A stretch of DNA of 50,579 nucleotides from DATJGF01 sp035495315 (GTDB lineage: Bacteria; Verrucomicrobiota; Verrucomicrobiia; Limisphaerales; UBA8199): assembly GCA_035495315.1 (NCBI GenBank), contig DATJGF010000086.1, positions 1 through 50,579 on the forward strand, written 5' to 3'. The translations under genes and the position numbers were made by a program. Of the stretch, positions 39,783 through 49,275 are shown piece after piece (position 1 is the first letter of the stretch; each line of letters begins with the position of its first letter). Under the pieces are notes generated by a model, which saw nothing but the letters and a program-made list of their open reading frames with translations, was not told the DNA's origin and ran no database searches.

Positions 39783-42700
39783 TTACGGAGCGTCGAGTAC
39801 CACCCGGAAGCCCAAGTCAGTATCGCTGAGGGCAGGGTGTACGGGGAAAGAAAAGCGCCGCGCCGACCGGCAATCCGGCTCGGCGAAGTCGTAAGCGCCT
39901 CCGCGAATGACTTTCACGCCGAGGGAATTGGCCGAAGGCCCTTGTGGATCGCTGACGGCTCCGCCTGGCAGATCGCCCAGCCAATCCTGGCACCACTCCC
40001 ACACATTGCCTTCCATGTCATACAATCCCCATGGGTTGGGCAGTTTCTGGCCCACCGGGTGAACCGTCAATGCGCCGTTAAAAAAGTACCAGGCGTGATT
40101 CGTCAGGCTGATGTAGTTGGGATCATCGCCATAGCTGAACCGAGTTGAAGTGCCTGCGCGCGCGGCGCATTCCCATTCCGCCTCGGTGGGCAGCCGATAT
40201 TGACTGCCCGGAGTGATCCGGCCGGCGGCGAGTTCACGTTGCGTCAGGAGCCAGCAAAAATTGGTCGCAGCCGGCCAGCTGACACTCGAAACCGGGCGAC
40301 TCAGGTCGCCGGGGAAAAAGCTCGGGTTAGTGCCCGTCACCGACACGTATTCCCCTTGGGTGACTTCAAACTTTCCTATCCAAAAGCCATGGGTCAGGGT
40401 CACGGTGGTTTGCGGGCCCTCGTTGGTTTGACGGTGCAACTCCGTTTCCGGGCTGCCCATGAGGAACGTGTTGGGCGCGACAAAGACCATGTTCGGGGGT
40501 GGGCTCTGCTGCAGGGCGCGATAGAACTTCACGGTCGAAAGTTGGGCTGTGGTATCGACAAAGGAGATGCTGCCGAGGGTATTGGTAACAGCGCCGACAA
40601 CGCTCCAGGATACCAAGTCAGCAGACCCAAGAACCGTGTAAACACCGGGCGGCCCAAGGATTCCAAACTGAAAGGCGCCGGTTAATGGTCGTGGCTGGAC
40701 CAATTGGATCGTCAATGGGTACGTAAAGACTGAGATCCCCAGGTTCTGCATAGAAGCGATGGTATCGGCCAAATTCGTCGCGAGCAGTTCGGAGACTACG
40801 AACGTGCTGAGCGGGTTACCCAGGAAGCCCAGGTCGGTGAGCTGTGTCATGTACGGAGGCAAAGTCAGTTCGGTCAATTGATCGCCGGTGAGGAAAAGTC
40901 CCTTCAAATTCGTCAAGCCCGCCGGCACTGTGAAACTGTTCATGAGATTCCCGCCAAGGAGGAGGGTCTCCAAATGAGCCAGATCAGATGGGAACACTAT
41001 ATTTGTGAGTGGATTGGAATCGAGGTTAAGCATAACCAGGTTTGTCATTCCCACGGGCAAGGTGAGGCTGGTCAGCTTATTTTCCGAAAGGCGCAGGGCG
41101 TTCAAATTCGTCAAACCCACAGGAAGCGCGATGTTGGTGAGCGGGTTGGTGCTGACGTCGAGATAGCTCAATCCGGCCAACTCCGCCGGCAGGCTGAAAT
41201 TGGTGAACTGATTGGCGCGAAGGTGAAGAAATCTCAAGTTGGCCAGGTTCGAAGGGAAATTCAGGCTGGATAGATGATTAAAGTCGAGGTCGAGCTGGCT
41301 CAAACTCTCCAGGTCATCGGGCAAAGTCAGGTTCGTCAGTTGATTGAAGGCGAGGTCGAGTTCCTCCAAATTAATCATTCCTGGCGGGAGGGTGAAATTA
41401 GTGAGTAAATTCTGAGACAAGTTAAGTTCGGTCATGCCGGCCATCCCTGGAGGGAAGACGACATTAGTTAGCGGGTTGCCGGCAAAATAGAACGTGCTCA
41501 GGTTAGTCAACAACGGCACGGAAAAATTCGTCAGTAAGTTGAAGCCGAGGTCGAGCGAGACCAGGCTGGTCAGGTTCGAAAGCTGATCAAAACTGGTGAG
41601 GTCGTTGCCCTCGAGATCAAGGTTGGTCAAGCTAGTCAGCCCGGGAGGCAAAGTAAGGTTAGTGAGCGACTCGCCTTCGCAGGTCAACGAGAGGAGGTTC
41701 GTCAGCCCGCTGGGCAGCAACAAATTGGTGAGCGGGTTGACGCTGAGGTCGAGGACCAGCAGATTCGTGAAGTCGGCCGGCAGAGAAAAGTTGGTGAGGT
41801 GATTAATCTGGAGATTAAGCGAAAGCAAATTACGAGCGGCTCCGAGGCCGTCGATGCTTTGGATGTTTCGACGACTGGCATCGAGGTTCGTCAAGCTGAG
41901 CAGGTCCTGGTCAGTCAACGGGCCTGTCGGTTTATGCAACGCGTCCCGGATGGCAGCATTGAGGCCAGGATCGGGAATGGAGACGTCCAGAGGCGTCGGC
42001 GGGAAAGTAATTACGGTTACCCCTTGATTCCGCAGAAAGGCGACCAGCCCAGCCAAATTGTTCGTAGCCATCTGCTCGGATAACTCTAAAGTCGTGAGCG
42101 GATTACCATCCAGCACCAACGTGCTTAGTTGAGCCATGTCCGGAGGTAACCTGAGCCCAGTGAGGTTATTTCCCTCAATAACCAGCACGCTCAAATTGGT
42201 CAGCCCCGAGGGTAAGGTCAGTTCGGTGAGCTTACCTCCACTAAGGTCGATCTGAGCCAAATGACCGAGGTCCGGCGGCAGCGTCAAGTTCGTTAGTGGA
42301 TTGAGTTGCAGGAAAAGCTCATTCAAATTCGTCAGACCCAAAGGCAAAGTCAGGCTCTCGAGTTCATTTTCTGGAACATATAGTAACCTCAGCTGACCCA
42401 GACCAGCAGGCAAAGAGAGATTCGTCAGTTGATTTTGGCCAAGGTGGAGAATGTTCAGATTCGTCATATCCGGGGGGACGGTGAAACTGGCAAGAGTATT
42501 TCGATCAACATCGAGAGAAACTAATCCTGTCAGTCCTGCCGGGAGCTCCAGGCTGGAGAACTGATTAATATCGAGCTCGAGATCCCTTAGACTCGACAGG
42601 TTCGTCGGCAAAGTCAGGTTTGTAAGTTGATTGGCGAAGAGCAGGAGGCCGGCCAGGTTCGTTATGTCCGCCGGCACTGTGAAGCTGGTCACCTGATTAC

Positions 42701-43280
42701 CCCAAAGGTCAAGCTCTGTCAGCCCTGTTAGGCCCGCGGGAAGGGCGAAGTTGGTAAGCTGATTGGCGGCGATGTCAAGAAAGTCCAGACGACTCAAGTT
42801 GGCCGGCAGATTAAACGCCGAGAGCCGATTGTTCTCAAGGTCAAGACCAATCAAGGCTTTAAGTTCCGCGGGCAAAGTCAGGTGGGTAAGTCCGTCTGAA
42901 GAGAGCTCAAGGCTGGTCACATTTGTGAGGTCTGGTGACAAATCAACGTTGAGAAGCCGATTAAAGCTGAGGTCCAACAGATGCAACTGCGCGAGCCCAT
43001 TCCCGATGGAGATATTGCCAAGTTCGTTAGAACTGAGGTTCAGCGATACCAGATTGGAAGCCGCCTCCAGTCCTTGCACGCTTCGAATATTGCGGCTGCT
43101 GGCGTTCAGATCCGTCAAGCTAAGCAGGTCCTGGTCGGTTAATGGCTCGGTTGGCTTCTGCAATGCGTCACGGATTGCGGCGATCAGGTTGGGATCGGGA
43201 ATGGAAATGTCCTGCGCCCTGGTCGAATGAAGGGTGCCGATTAGAATCAGCGCCCCGATTGTCTGAAGGTTAATTCGCAT
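39783..43280 (-). CDS. Giant secreted leucine-rich-repeat protein with FGE-sulfatase domain
   Basis: 1165 aa from the ATG at 43280 (signal peptide NLQTIGALILIGTLHSTRA); the open frame further upstream overlaps the receiver gene and is not used. Two LRR arrays each start with an internalin-like cap (DPNLIAAIRDALQKP, DPGLNAAIRDALHKP). I count 15 and 16 repeats of 22 residues, pattern LxxLxLxxNxLTxLxLPxxL. A module with VYTVLGSADLVSWSVVG and KFYRAL follows, then an FGE-sulfatase (SUMF1) domain (NTFLMGSPETE, GFWIGKFEVTQGEYVSVTG, YRLPTEAEWECAARAG, GNVWEWCQDW, LGFRVVLDAP). At the catalytic Cys pair of true FGE, the first position is Phe and only the second Cys remains (RGGAYDFAEPDC), so enzyme activity is doubtful. 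A surface binding role is likely. The ECF gene follows after 28 bases. Confidence 0.92.
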   Translation of the reverse strand: MRINLQTIGALILIGTLHSTRAQDISIPDPNLIAAIRDALQKPTEPLTDQDLLSLTDLNASSRNIRSVQGLEAASNLVSLNLSSNELGNISIGNGLAQLHLLDLSFNRLLNVDLSPDLTNVTSLELSSDGLTHLTLPAELKALIGLDLENNRLSAFNLPANLSRLDFLDIAANQLTNFALPAGLTGLTELDLWGNQVTSFTVPADITNLAGLLLFANQLTNLTLPTNLSSLRDLELDINQFSSLELPAGLTGLVSLDVDRNTLASFTVPPDMTNLNILHLGQNQLTNLSLPAGLGQLRLLYVPENELESLTLPLGLTNLNELFLQLNPLTNLTLPPDLGHLAQIDLSGGKLTELTLPSGLTNLSVLVIEGNNLTGLRLPPDMAQLSTLVLDGNPLTTLELSEQMATNNLAGLVAFLRNQGVTVITFPPTPLDVSIPDPGLNAAIRDALHKPTGPLTDQDLLSLTNLDASRRNIQSIDGLGAARNLLSLNLQINHLTNFSLPADFTNLLVLDLSVNPLTNLLLPSGLTNLLSLTCEGESLTNLTLPPGLTSLTNLDLEGNDLTSFDQLSNLTSLVSLDLGFNLLTNFSVPLLTNLSTFYFAGNPLTNVVFPPGMAGMTELNLSQNLLTNFTLPPGMINLEELDLAFNQLTNLTLPDDLESLSQLDLDFNHLSSLNFPSNLANLRFLHLRANQFTNFSLPAELAGLSYLDVSTNPLTNIALPVGLTNLNALRLSENKLTSLTLPVGMTNLVMLNLDSNPLTNIVFPSDLAHLETLLLGGNLMNSFTVPAGLTNLKGLFLTGDQLTELTLPPYMTQLTDLGFLGNPLSTFVVSELLATNLADTIASMQNLGISVFTYPLTIQLVQPRPLTGAFQFGILGPPGVYTVLGSADLVSWSVVGAVTNTLGSISFVDTTAQLSTVKFYRALQQSPPPNMVFVAPNTFLMGSPETELHRQTNEGPQTTVTLTHGFWIGKFEVTQGEYVSVTGTNPSFFPGDLSRPVSSVSWPAATNFCWLLTQRELAAGRITPGSQYRLPTEAEWECAARAGTSTRFSYGDDPNYISLTNHAWYFFNGALTVHPVGQKLPNPWGLYDMEGNVWEWCQDWLGDLPGGAVSDPQGPSANSLGVKVIRGGAYDFAEPDCRSARRFSFPVHPALSDTDLGFRVVLDAP

Positions 43281-43359
43281 GAAAGGTTTTTGCTCAACTG
43301 GACAAAGCGTGTATGACCCGGATCTGCATAGATGTCGGATGCTGAAGTTCATAGATCGG

Positions 43360-43884
43360 TCAAGTGTTTGGGGAGAGGATAGCTGTGACGGTTTGCTGCA
43401 GTTCTTCAATGGTAAACGGTTTCTGGACGAAGTGATCGGGTCGAATCCGGCAGAACTGCATCTCCTGTTCATGCAAGCCGCTGGCCATCAAGATGCGGAG
43501 GTTTGGATGAATCGAGCGACAAGCGTAAATAAATTGGTTAGCCGACATGGAATATCCGCGATAGTCGGTTATCAAAAGGGCGGGTTTTTTATTGGCACTC
43601 TTCAGAGCTGCCAGCGCGTTCGTTCGCAGGTTGAACGTTTGCACGACATAACCGATGGCCTCCAAACATGCCGCGTATAACCTGGTTAGGAGCGGGTGAT
43701 CATCGACGGCGTAGATCGATAGTGGCTCCTCGGGTCGTGCGACTGGTCGGGCAGATTTAATCGGCTGCCAATTCCGAGAGGGTATCCGATTTGCGCCTGT
43801 GAGCCTAAAGGTGGCGATTGACAGGGCGCATTTGTGCCCGGCAAAAGCCAGAGTGAACGGCAGTGTTTTAGAGTCGCTTTTCAT
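43360..43884 (-). CDS. Single receiver-domain response regulator
   Basis: About 174 aa from the ATG at 43884, which is chosen because residues further upstream are not protein-like. A basic, unstructured 50-residue lead is followed by a receiver domain: SIYAVDDHPLLTRLYAACLE (acidic pair), PALLITDYRGYSMSANQFIY (phospho-acceptor Asp), ILMASGLHE and HFVQKPFTIEELQQTVTAIL (Lys). The usual MPxMDG after the Asp is replaced by RGYSMSA, a clear departure. It has no output domain. It lies 79 bases upstream of the LRR-FGE gene on the same strand. No kinase is adjacent. Confidence 0.82.
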   Translation of the reverse strand: MKSDSKTLPFTLAFAGHKCALSIATFRLTGANRIPSRNWQPIKSARPVARPEEPLSIYAVDDHPLLTRLYAACLEAIGYVVQTFNLRTNALAALKSANKKPALLITDYRGYSMSANQFIYACRSIHPNLRILMASGLHEQEMQFCRIRPDHFVQKPFTIEELQQTVTAILSPNT

Positions 43885-44026
43885 ATCCAGGCCAACGATG
43901 GTTGAAAAAAAACTTGCCCGGGGCAGAGACAGGGTGCTCTGCCCCGGGGGAACCCCCATCGGATTTGCGGCAAATTCAGTCTGTGCGTTGAACAAGCGAG
44001 GCATTTCCGGAAGGGTTCCTGAGTCG

Positions 44027-45148
44027 TTATCTATTTTTACCGCAGGTAGACTGAGCTGCTTGCGCTATGATCTCTTCGGCTTGATCGGCGCTGATCAAAC
44101 CCTGGGCGAGGAACGCTTCGGCGGCCTGAGCGACTGAAGAGACGTACTCGCCGTGATTCTTCCAGGTTCCACCTGAGGCCGGACCACGGCAGGGTGCGAT
44201 TTGATCGATACTGCATCCCTGCGCATCGACGATCGCGCCGGGAGCGGTGTTGGGACACTGGTCCAAGGAATCGGCCACGCCGTCCTCGTCTGCGTCGGTC
44301 TCACCCGAAAGCGAGAACGCTGCGTTAAACGGTCCTTGGCCGGTGATGTCGGTCCCGATGCGCAGCCAATCCGGAGCCAAAGCATCATTGCGGATCCAGC
44401 TTTGCAGGTCGGTCCCAAACGGAGTGCCGGGAGCCACAATGGGCCGGGGCGCAGAAAGCCACAGAAAATCGCCGCGGTCCAGGAGCACCTCAGGCCGGAA
44501 GAAATAGTGATCGGCGGGGAGCGCGATCGGCGGATTGAAATGCACCGTGATCAATACTTCTTCTCCGGTGACCTCGCCTTCTCCGTTGGTTCTTTGCGCG
44601 GGACTCTTATTGATCCCGTTTACGACGGAATTTGAGGCCGTGAAACTGGCATTCACGATTGTCGCGGAAAAGGTGATACTACCATTGGCGCTGTCGCGGG
44701 TCGCTGAATCGATTTCGACATCCGCCGGAGAATTGGTCCGGGTCGGGACGTTGCCTGACAGCGGAAACGCAGTATCGCCCGGGAAAAGATGATAAATTTC
44801 GATTTCAACGTTGCTGATGCTGGTGAGGGCGGTTCCCAATGGCAGGAGCCCGGTGAAGGTCGCCTCATTGAGTACTACCGACTCAGTCGGAAAGAAATCG
44901 TCGGCTGTCTCGGTCTGCATTTTGCCGGGACTTGATGGCCGAGACAGAGTGGCAATTTTTCCATCCGGGTCACCGGTGGAAAATGAAAAAGAGGCCGCCT
45001 CAACCGAAGAAGCGATCTGAAGTAGAACCAGAGCGCTGGCGACGGTTGTATTTTTGGAGAGCTTCCCCATTACAAACTGGACCGCACGGTGGATAGCGCT
45101 GCTATCATTGGCCGTGATCGTTTTGTTTTGTGCTTTGATTAATTTCAT
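44027..45148 (-). CDS. Secreted protein with thrombospondin type 3 repeat
   Basis: Up to 373 aa; the Met at 45070 is an alternative start that gives a more normal signal peptide (KLSKNTTVASALVLLQIASS). The first half (FSFSTGDPDGKIATLSRP, TETADDFFPTESVVLNEATF, TGLLPLGTALTSISNVEIEI) belongs to a secreted beta-sandwich family I have seen in Acidobacteria and Verrucomicrobia but cannot name. A calcium-binding thrombospondin-3 repeat, DADEDGVADSLDQCPNTAPG, follows, with Cys pairing likely (CPNT, GCS, APC). The end is Ala-rich and helical (AAEAFLAQGLISADQAEEII). Role unknown; cell-surface or matrix protein is the natural reading. Confidence 0.78.
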   Translation of the reverse strand: MKLIKAQNKTITANDSSAIHRAVQFVMGKLSKNTTVASALVLLQIASSVEAASFSFSTGDPDGKIATLSRPSSPGKMQTETADDFFPTESVVLNEATFTGLLPLGTALTSISNVEIEIYHLFPGDTAFPLSGNVPTRTNSPADVEIDSATRDSANGSITFSATIVNASFTASNSVVNGINKSPAQRTNGEGEVTGEEVLITVHFNPPIALPADHYFFRPEVLLDRGDFLWLSAPRPIVAPGTPFGTDLQSWIRNDALAPDWLRIGTDITGQGPFNAAFSLSGETDADEDGVADSLDQCPNTAPGAIVDAQGCSIDQIAPCRGPASGGTWKNHGEYVSSVAQAAEAFLAQGLISADQAEEIIAQAAQSTCGKNR

Positions 45149-45270
45149 AACTGTAATCTTTGCGAAGTGAAAAATGCGGTTTAATGTTCAATATTTCGTG
45201 TAGACTTTTAGTGATAATTGTCGATTGATACCCAGAGACTCACGTTCGAGCATCAATGCGACTCAAGGGA

Positions 45271-45840
45271 TCAATCGTTCGACGCCCGGAAGAAGAAATA
45301 ATCAGCCGTGTAAGGCACGCGGGCGACCTGCCCGACAAAGGTGCCGTTCGCGGTTGGCGCCAAACCGCCGGTCGTGTTCACGCGCTGGATAAAGGTGGTG
45401 TTGGCAAAGATACCGGGGCCCTCGGTCTGCACTGCCTCAAGGCGCAGCCACGGGATCGCATTCGTATCGACGGTCACAGGCGGAGCATCAACCGCGCCTA
45501 CGACTTTGCTGCCACTGTTGCTTTCCCAGGTCGGACCCGCGAAATGGTGCACTACGACACCGCTTTCGCCATGGAACAGTATTGCCTCTGGGACCGGACG
45601 TCCCCAGCTGGTACCATCCCAGGTGTAGATCTGCACGCCCACTCCGAAGCCATGGAAGTGCACCTTATTGCCGGCTTGGACTGCGATACCGCTCGGGACT
45701 TCGGGCGCGCGCTGGTCTTCGGCGTGAGCCGCCAGACCGGCGGTAAGAATCAGAGCCATCGTGACCAGCCCAGCGGCTGCTCGAGCTGGAGCTAAACTAA
45801 GTGTTTTTGTTACGTTGTGTTTTATTCCATTGAATTTCAT
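45271..45840 (-). CDS. DUF3455 family exported protein
   Basis: A 189-aa protein with a signal peptide (AAAGLVTMALILTAGLAAHA). The mature part matches DUF3455 along its length: PSGIAVQAGNKVHFHGFGVG, VQIYTWDGTSWG, AILFHGESGVVVHHFAGPTW, SKVVGAVDAP, IPWLRLEAVQTEGPGIFA, TFIQRVNTTGGLAPTA, VPYTADYFFFRAS. Function unknown; members are found in Proteobacteria, fungi and Verrucomicrobia. It is the first gene of a run of minus-strand secreted and regulatory genes, 122 bases upstream of the thrombospondin-repeat gene. The 211 bases beyond its start show no further gene. Confidence 0.9.
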   Translation of the reverse strand: MKFNGIKHNVTKTLSLAPARAAAGLVTMALILTAGLAAHAEDQRAPEVPSGIAVQAGNKVHFHGFGVGVQIYTWDGTSWGRPVPEAILFHGESGVVVHHFAGPTWESNSGSKVVGAVDAPPVTVDTNAIPWLRLEAVQTEGPGIFANTTFIQRVNTTGGLAPTANGTFVGQVARVPYTADYFFFRASND

Positions 45841-46051
45841 ATTCGTTTCAAGTTGAACTTACAGTTCATCCTTCTTTCCTCTGTTCTGGTAAGAATGTTA
45901 CAGAAAAAGTGACGAGCGGTTCTGAGGCCGCCATAAGCGGTCTCGCAGGGGAGTAGTAGCCTTAAAAGTCAATTTTACGCCATCGGTACATTGATTTCAG
46001 AAGAAGAATTTTTATTGGGCACGGTGAATTAGCGCCTCCGGGCCCGGACAG

Positions 46052-49000
46052 CTACGACTGCCAATCGAGTCCCAGTTCGCGCAGATGTCGCCTCACGTGC
46101 GCTAAATCCCAGATTTGTAGATAGCGCAAATCCACGCTAACGGCGAGAAGTCGCCCGTTCCCGCTCAGGGCCAGGGGAAGAATGCCCGGTGGCAATGGGA
46201 GTAAAGGCTGCAGCGTGTCGGCGTCGTACAGACCGGCGGTTCGATGGTCTGTCGTAAGCCAGCGAGTTGAATGTTCTGGTGTGAACAGGACGTCCGTGAA
46301 GTTTGTCAGGACGCGGGTTTGAGTCCACGTTTTGGTCGACCAGAATTCGACTCCGACGGGGGAGCCCATCGCGACCTCGTCACCTGCTGGGTCAAACGCG
46401 AAATCGCTGATGTTGCCTCGATGCCGGAGTGTTGACACAAGTTCCATGTCGGGCAGACGGTAAACCTCCAACAATGGGCTGAAGGGCTGGTTAAGAGCAA
46501 ACCATCGGGCGTTGGGCGAGATCCCATTTATTCCCTGGATAGCACGAATCCAGGTAGGCTGAGTTGTGGCAGGTCCTTCCTGACGAAGAAGGCTAGGGCC
46601 AGTGGCGCGGGCGCGAGCAATCGCGTTTGAAATAAACGCTAAGGAGACGGGACCAGTTTGAGTCGTGATAGGAATTGGTTGCATTATTGGGGCGTCCCCG
46701 GCATTCGTCCCTTGCAGAAGTCGCCAATAGCCACAACAACTATTGCTGCTCCAGATGGCGAACAATTCCTCGCCCTGGTTGATAAAGGAGGGGTGAGCAC
46801 TGTCAGTTTTGTCGGTCAGAGCACCTGGCCCAACACTTCTCAAATCCCAAACCCCAAGACGTTTGTCGGTTGCAGCGGCCAGCCATCGACCGTCAGAGGA
46901 AAAGGCGGCACGTCGCAAGTGAGGCCCAAGATCCTCAAGGAATTCGCGATGATCAGGCCTTACAAAACTGTGCAATTTGATTGCAGAAGTCGTCAACAAG
47001 GCACATTTGAGTCCATCGGCGCGCACCAGTGCAGTGAAGCCCTGAAGTCCGACAGTTAAACAGCGCTGAAGGGTCCGCGTGTCCCAGCAAATCACTTCGC
47101 GTTCCCAGCCGCCGCTGAAGAGATAATCGCCATCGGGAGTGAAGGCGACTACTACGGCTTGCGCTTTGTGCGAACCGAACGCGCCTATTTGGCCGGTTTG
47201 TGAATCCATTCGGTGAACGGTTCCGCCTTGATCGGCGACCGCCAACCACCGCCCGCTGGGATGCCAGGCCAGGCTCAATACCGATTCGCCAAAACCGTGG
47301 GAGGCATGAATCGCTCCTGTAGAGGCGTCAAGTACGGACACCAAAACCTTTCCGTCATCCTCGGTGGCTATCGCGAAGCGGGCGCCATCTGGTGAAAATT
47401 CCAAGCGGACTGGCGTGCGGCCCAATCGGAGCGTCCCGACTTGCACGCCTTTTTCCAAATCCCAGATTCTGAGCGCGCCGCCGACATGGCCGGTGAGGAG
47501 TCGGGGCAAGAGCGGATGGAATGATACGGCCTGGTTGGCGATCTCGTGGCAGATTGTCCGTTGCTGGCGGGCGATTTCCCAAACCTCCAACACTCCACGG
47601 TCACCATCTGGAGATTGATCACGCTTCACCGCCAGATACCGATGATCGCGGCTCCACCATGCTGCATAGGCCGGCAGATTTGTGCTCGCTGGGAAGGTTG
47701 CCAGCATGTGCCAATCTGAGGTCTCGCGAAGCTCAACCGGGCCGGTGCCGCGGCATAACGCCACCCGGTCGAAGTCCGGGGCGAGCAGTTTCAAAGTGAA
47801 CTCGGGTCCGGTGGACCATTCACGTTCAAAACGCAGATCGGGCAAGGCCAGAGCGGCGAGTGCTTCACGCCGCAGTTCGACCGAATTCGAGATTGCCGCA
47901 GCGCGGCGGATGGCATCGAGCGCTTGCAGGCGCTGGCCAACCTCGCCGCTGCGCACCGAGGCGTGAGCCTGCTGCACGAGCGCAGTGTACAATTGCCGGC
48001 GTCCGTCATGCTCGGCCTCCTCTGCGCGGAGGCGAGCGGCGATCTCCTGTTTGCGCGCGGTCTCGCTCAGCTCGCGTTCGTGCTGGATCCGAAACAGCGC
48101 AATCGGAGAACCGATGGCCAGGACGAGCAACGAGATGACCATCACCCCCAATGCTGATGCGAGGGCCGGCTTGCGGCGACACCAACGTCCCAGCTTTGCG
48201 ACGAGGCTCAGCGGTCGCGCGCGAATTGGTTTGTTCTGGTGAAACCGGTCCAACTCCTCGGCTAATTCTTTTGCGGATGGATAACGGAGTGCAGGATCGG
48301 TCTCGAGGCATTTGAGGCAAATCGTCTCCAAATCTCTCGAAAGGCCTCGCCGCAGCAAACGAGGTGAGACGGGGCCTCCTTCAGCCAGGAGCCGTAACGT
48401 TTGCGCGATACTCTCCGCCATGAACGGCGGCCGACCAGTCAAGAGATGGTATAATATGGCGCCGATCGAATAGACATCGCTCGCCGGACTGGCTGAGGCA
48501 AGCTCTGGGTCCGCCTGTTCGGGGGCCATGTAGTTGGGGGAGCCTAAAATTTCCCCGGTTACCGTCAGATCGCTATCATCATCCGATCGTTTGGCTAATC
48601 CGAAATCGGTGATGTGCGGCATGCCGTGATCGTCGAGCAGAATGTTCGATGGTTTCAGATCACGATGCAGCAAGCAGCGCTCATGAGCGAAAGCCATCGC
48701 TTCCGCGATGCGTTGGACAAGCTGCGTCGCGTAACGGAGGGGCAGGGGATTATCACGGATCCGTTCGGCCAGGCTGCTTCCCTCAATCAGGTCCATTGAA
48801 AAATAAAGCTGGCCTCCGTGCTCCCCGACTTCGTGAATGGCAACAATATTTGGGTGATGCAGGCTGGCCAGGGCGTCGGCTTCGCGGCGGAAGCGTTTGA
48901 TGAAGTTCTCGTTGGCAAAGTGGCCGCCCGGCAAGACCTTAAGGGCAACCTGCCGGTTGAGACTTAGCTGCCGCGCGCGATAGACGACCCCCATACCCCC

Positions 49001-49213
49001 ACGAGCGATCTCATCCAACAGTTCATAGTCCCCAAGGAAGGGAAAGTTTATGAGACTGGATGGCGGTAGCTCCGTCCTTTCTGGAGAGGCAAGGGCACCA
49101 CCGAGGCGCATCAGGCAGAGCGGACAGTTGCCATCCAGCCAACTGGATTTGGGCGAACCGCACTGCGGGCATCGTTCTAAATTGTGTTTAATAATTTGGT
49201 GGAATACCACCAC
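46052..49213 (-). CDS. Ser/Thr protein kinase with zinc ribbon, membrane helix and WD40 tail
   Basis: 1053 aa from a GTG at 49213 with GAGGAAG eight bases upstream. Residues 15-33: a four-Cys ribbon (CPQC, CPLC). Residues 63-325: a PknB-type kinase with all key residues: glycine loop IARGGMGVVYRA, Lys92, Glu111, catalytic HRDLKPSN (Asp185), DFG (Asp203), and GSPNYMAPEQ. Residues about 350-374: one membrane helix (ALASALGVMVISLLVLAIGS). Residues 375-440: a coiled coil. The rest is a WD40-type propeller (LRIWDLEKGVQVGTLRL, PDGDYLFSGGWEREVICWDT, WLAAATDKRLGVWDLRSVG). The propeller probably senses or binds outside the membrane. The sigma-factor gene lies 62 bases upstream; sigma/kinase pairs of this sort are typical of Planctomycetes and Verrucomicrobia. 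Confidence 0.94.
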   Translation of the reverse strand: MVVFHQIIKHNLERCPQCGSPKSSWLDGNCPLCLMRLGGALASPERTELPPSSLINFPFLGDYELLDEIARGGMGVVYRARQLSLNRQVALKVLPGGHFANENFIKRFRREADALASLHHPNIVAIHEVGEHGGQLYFSMDLIEGSSLAERIRDNPLPLRYATQLVQRIAEAMAFAHERCLLHRDLKPSNILLDDHGMPHITDFGLAKRSDDDSDLTVTGEILGSPNYMAPEQADPELASASPASDVYSIGAILYHLLTGRPPFMAESIAQTLRLLAEGGPVSPRLLRRGLSRDLETICLKCLETDPALRYPSAKELAEELDRFHQNKPIRARPLSLVAKLGRWCRRKPALASALGVMVISLLVLAIGSPIALFRIQHERELSETARKQEIAARLRAEEAEHDGRRQLYTALVQQAHASVRSGEVGQRLQALDAIRRAAAISNSVELRREALAALALPDLRFEREWSTGPEFTLKLLAPDFDRVALCRGTGPVELRETSDWHMLATFPASTNLPAYAAWWSRDHRYLAVKRDQSPDGDRGVLEVWEIARQQRTICHEIANQAVSFHPLLPRLLTGHVGGALRIWDLEKGVQVGTLRLGRTPVRLEFSPDGARFAIATEDDGKVLVSVLDASTGAIHASHGFGESVLSLAWHPSGRWLAVADQGGTVHRMDSQTGQIGAFGSHKAQAVVVAFTPDGDYLFSGGWEREVICWDTRTLQRCLTVGLQGFTALVRADGLKCALLTTSAIKLHSFVRPDHREFLEDLGPHLRRAAFSSDGRWLAAATDKRLGVWDLRSVGPGALTDKTDSAHPSFINQGEELFAIWSSNSCCGYWRLLQGTNAGDAPIMQPIPITTQTGPVSLAFISNAIARARATGPSLLRQEGPATTQPTWIRAIQGINGISPNARWFALNQPFSPLLEVYRLPDMELVSTLRHRGNISDFAFDPAGDEVAMGSPVGVEFWSTKTWTQTRVLTNFTDVLFTPEHSTRWLTTDHRTAGLYDADTLQPLLPLPPGILPLALSGNGRLLAVSVDLRYLQIWDLAHVRRHLRELGLDWQS

Positions 49214-49275
49214 CCGTGTTTCTTCCTCAATTCTTGGGGATTGTTACGCGCGAACACTGACAACCACACTCCGGG

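Noticed and set aside
39783..43280. DNA with 66-base periodicity, considered as a tandem-repeat or CRISPR-like array
   Set aside because: The period is fully explained by 22-residue leucine-rich repeats in one long coding frame; DNA copies are diverged and there are no spacers.
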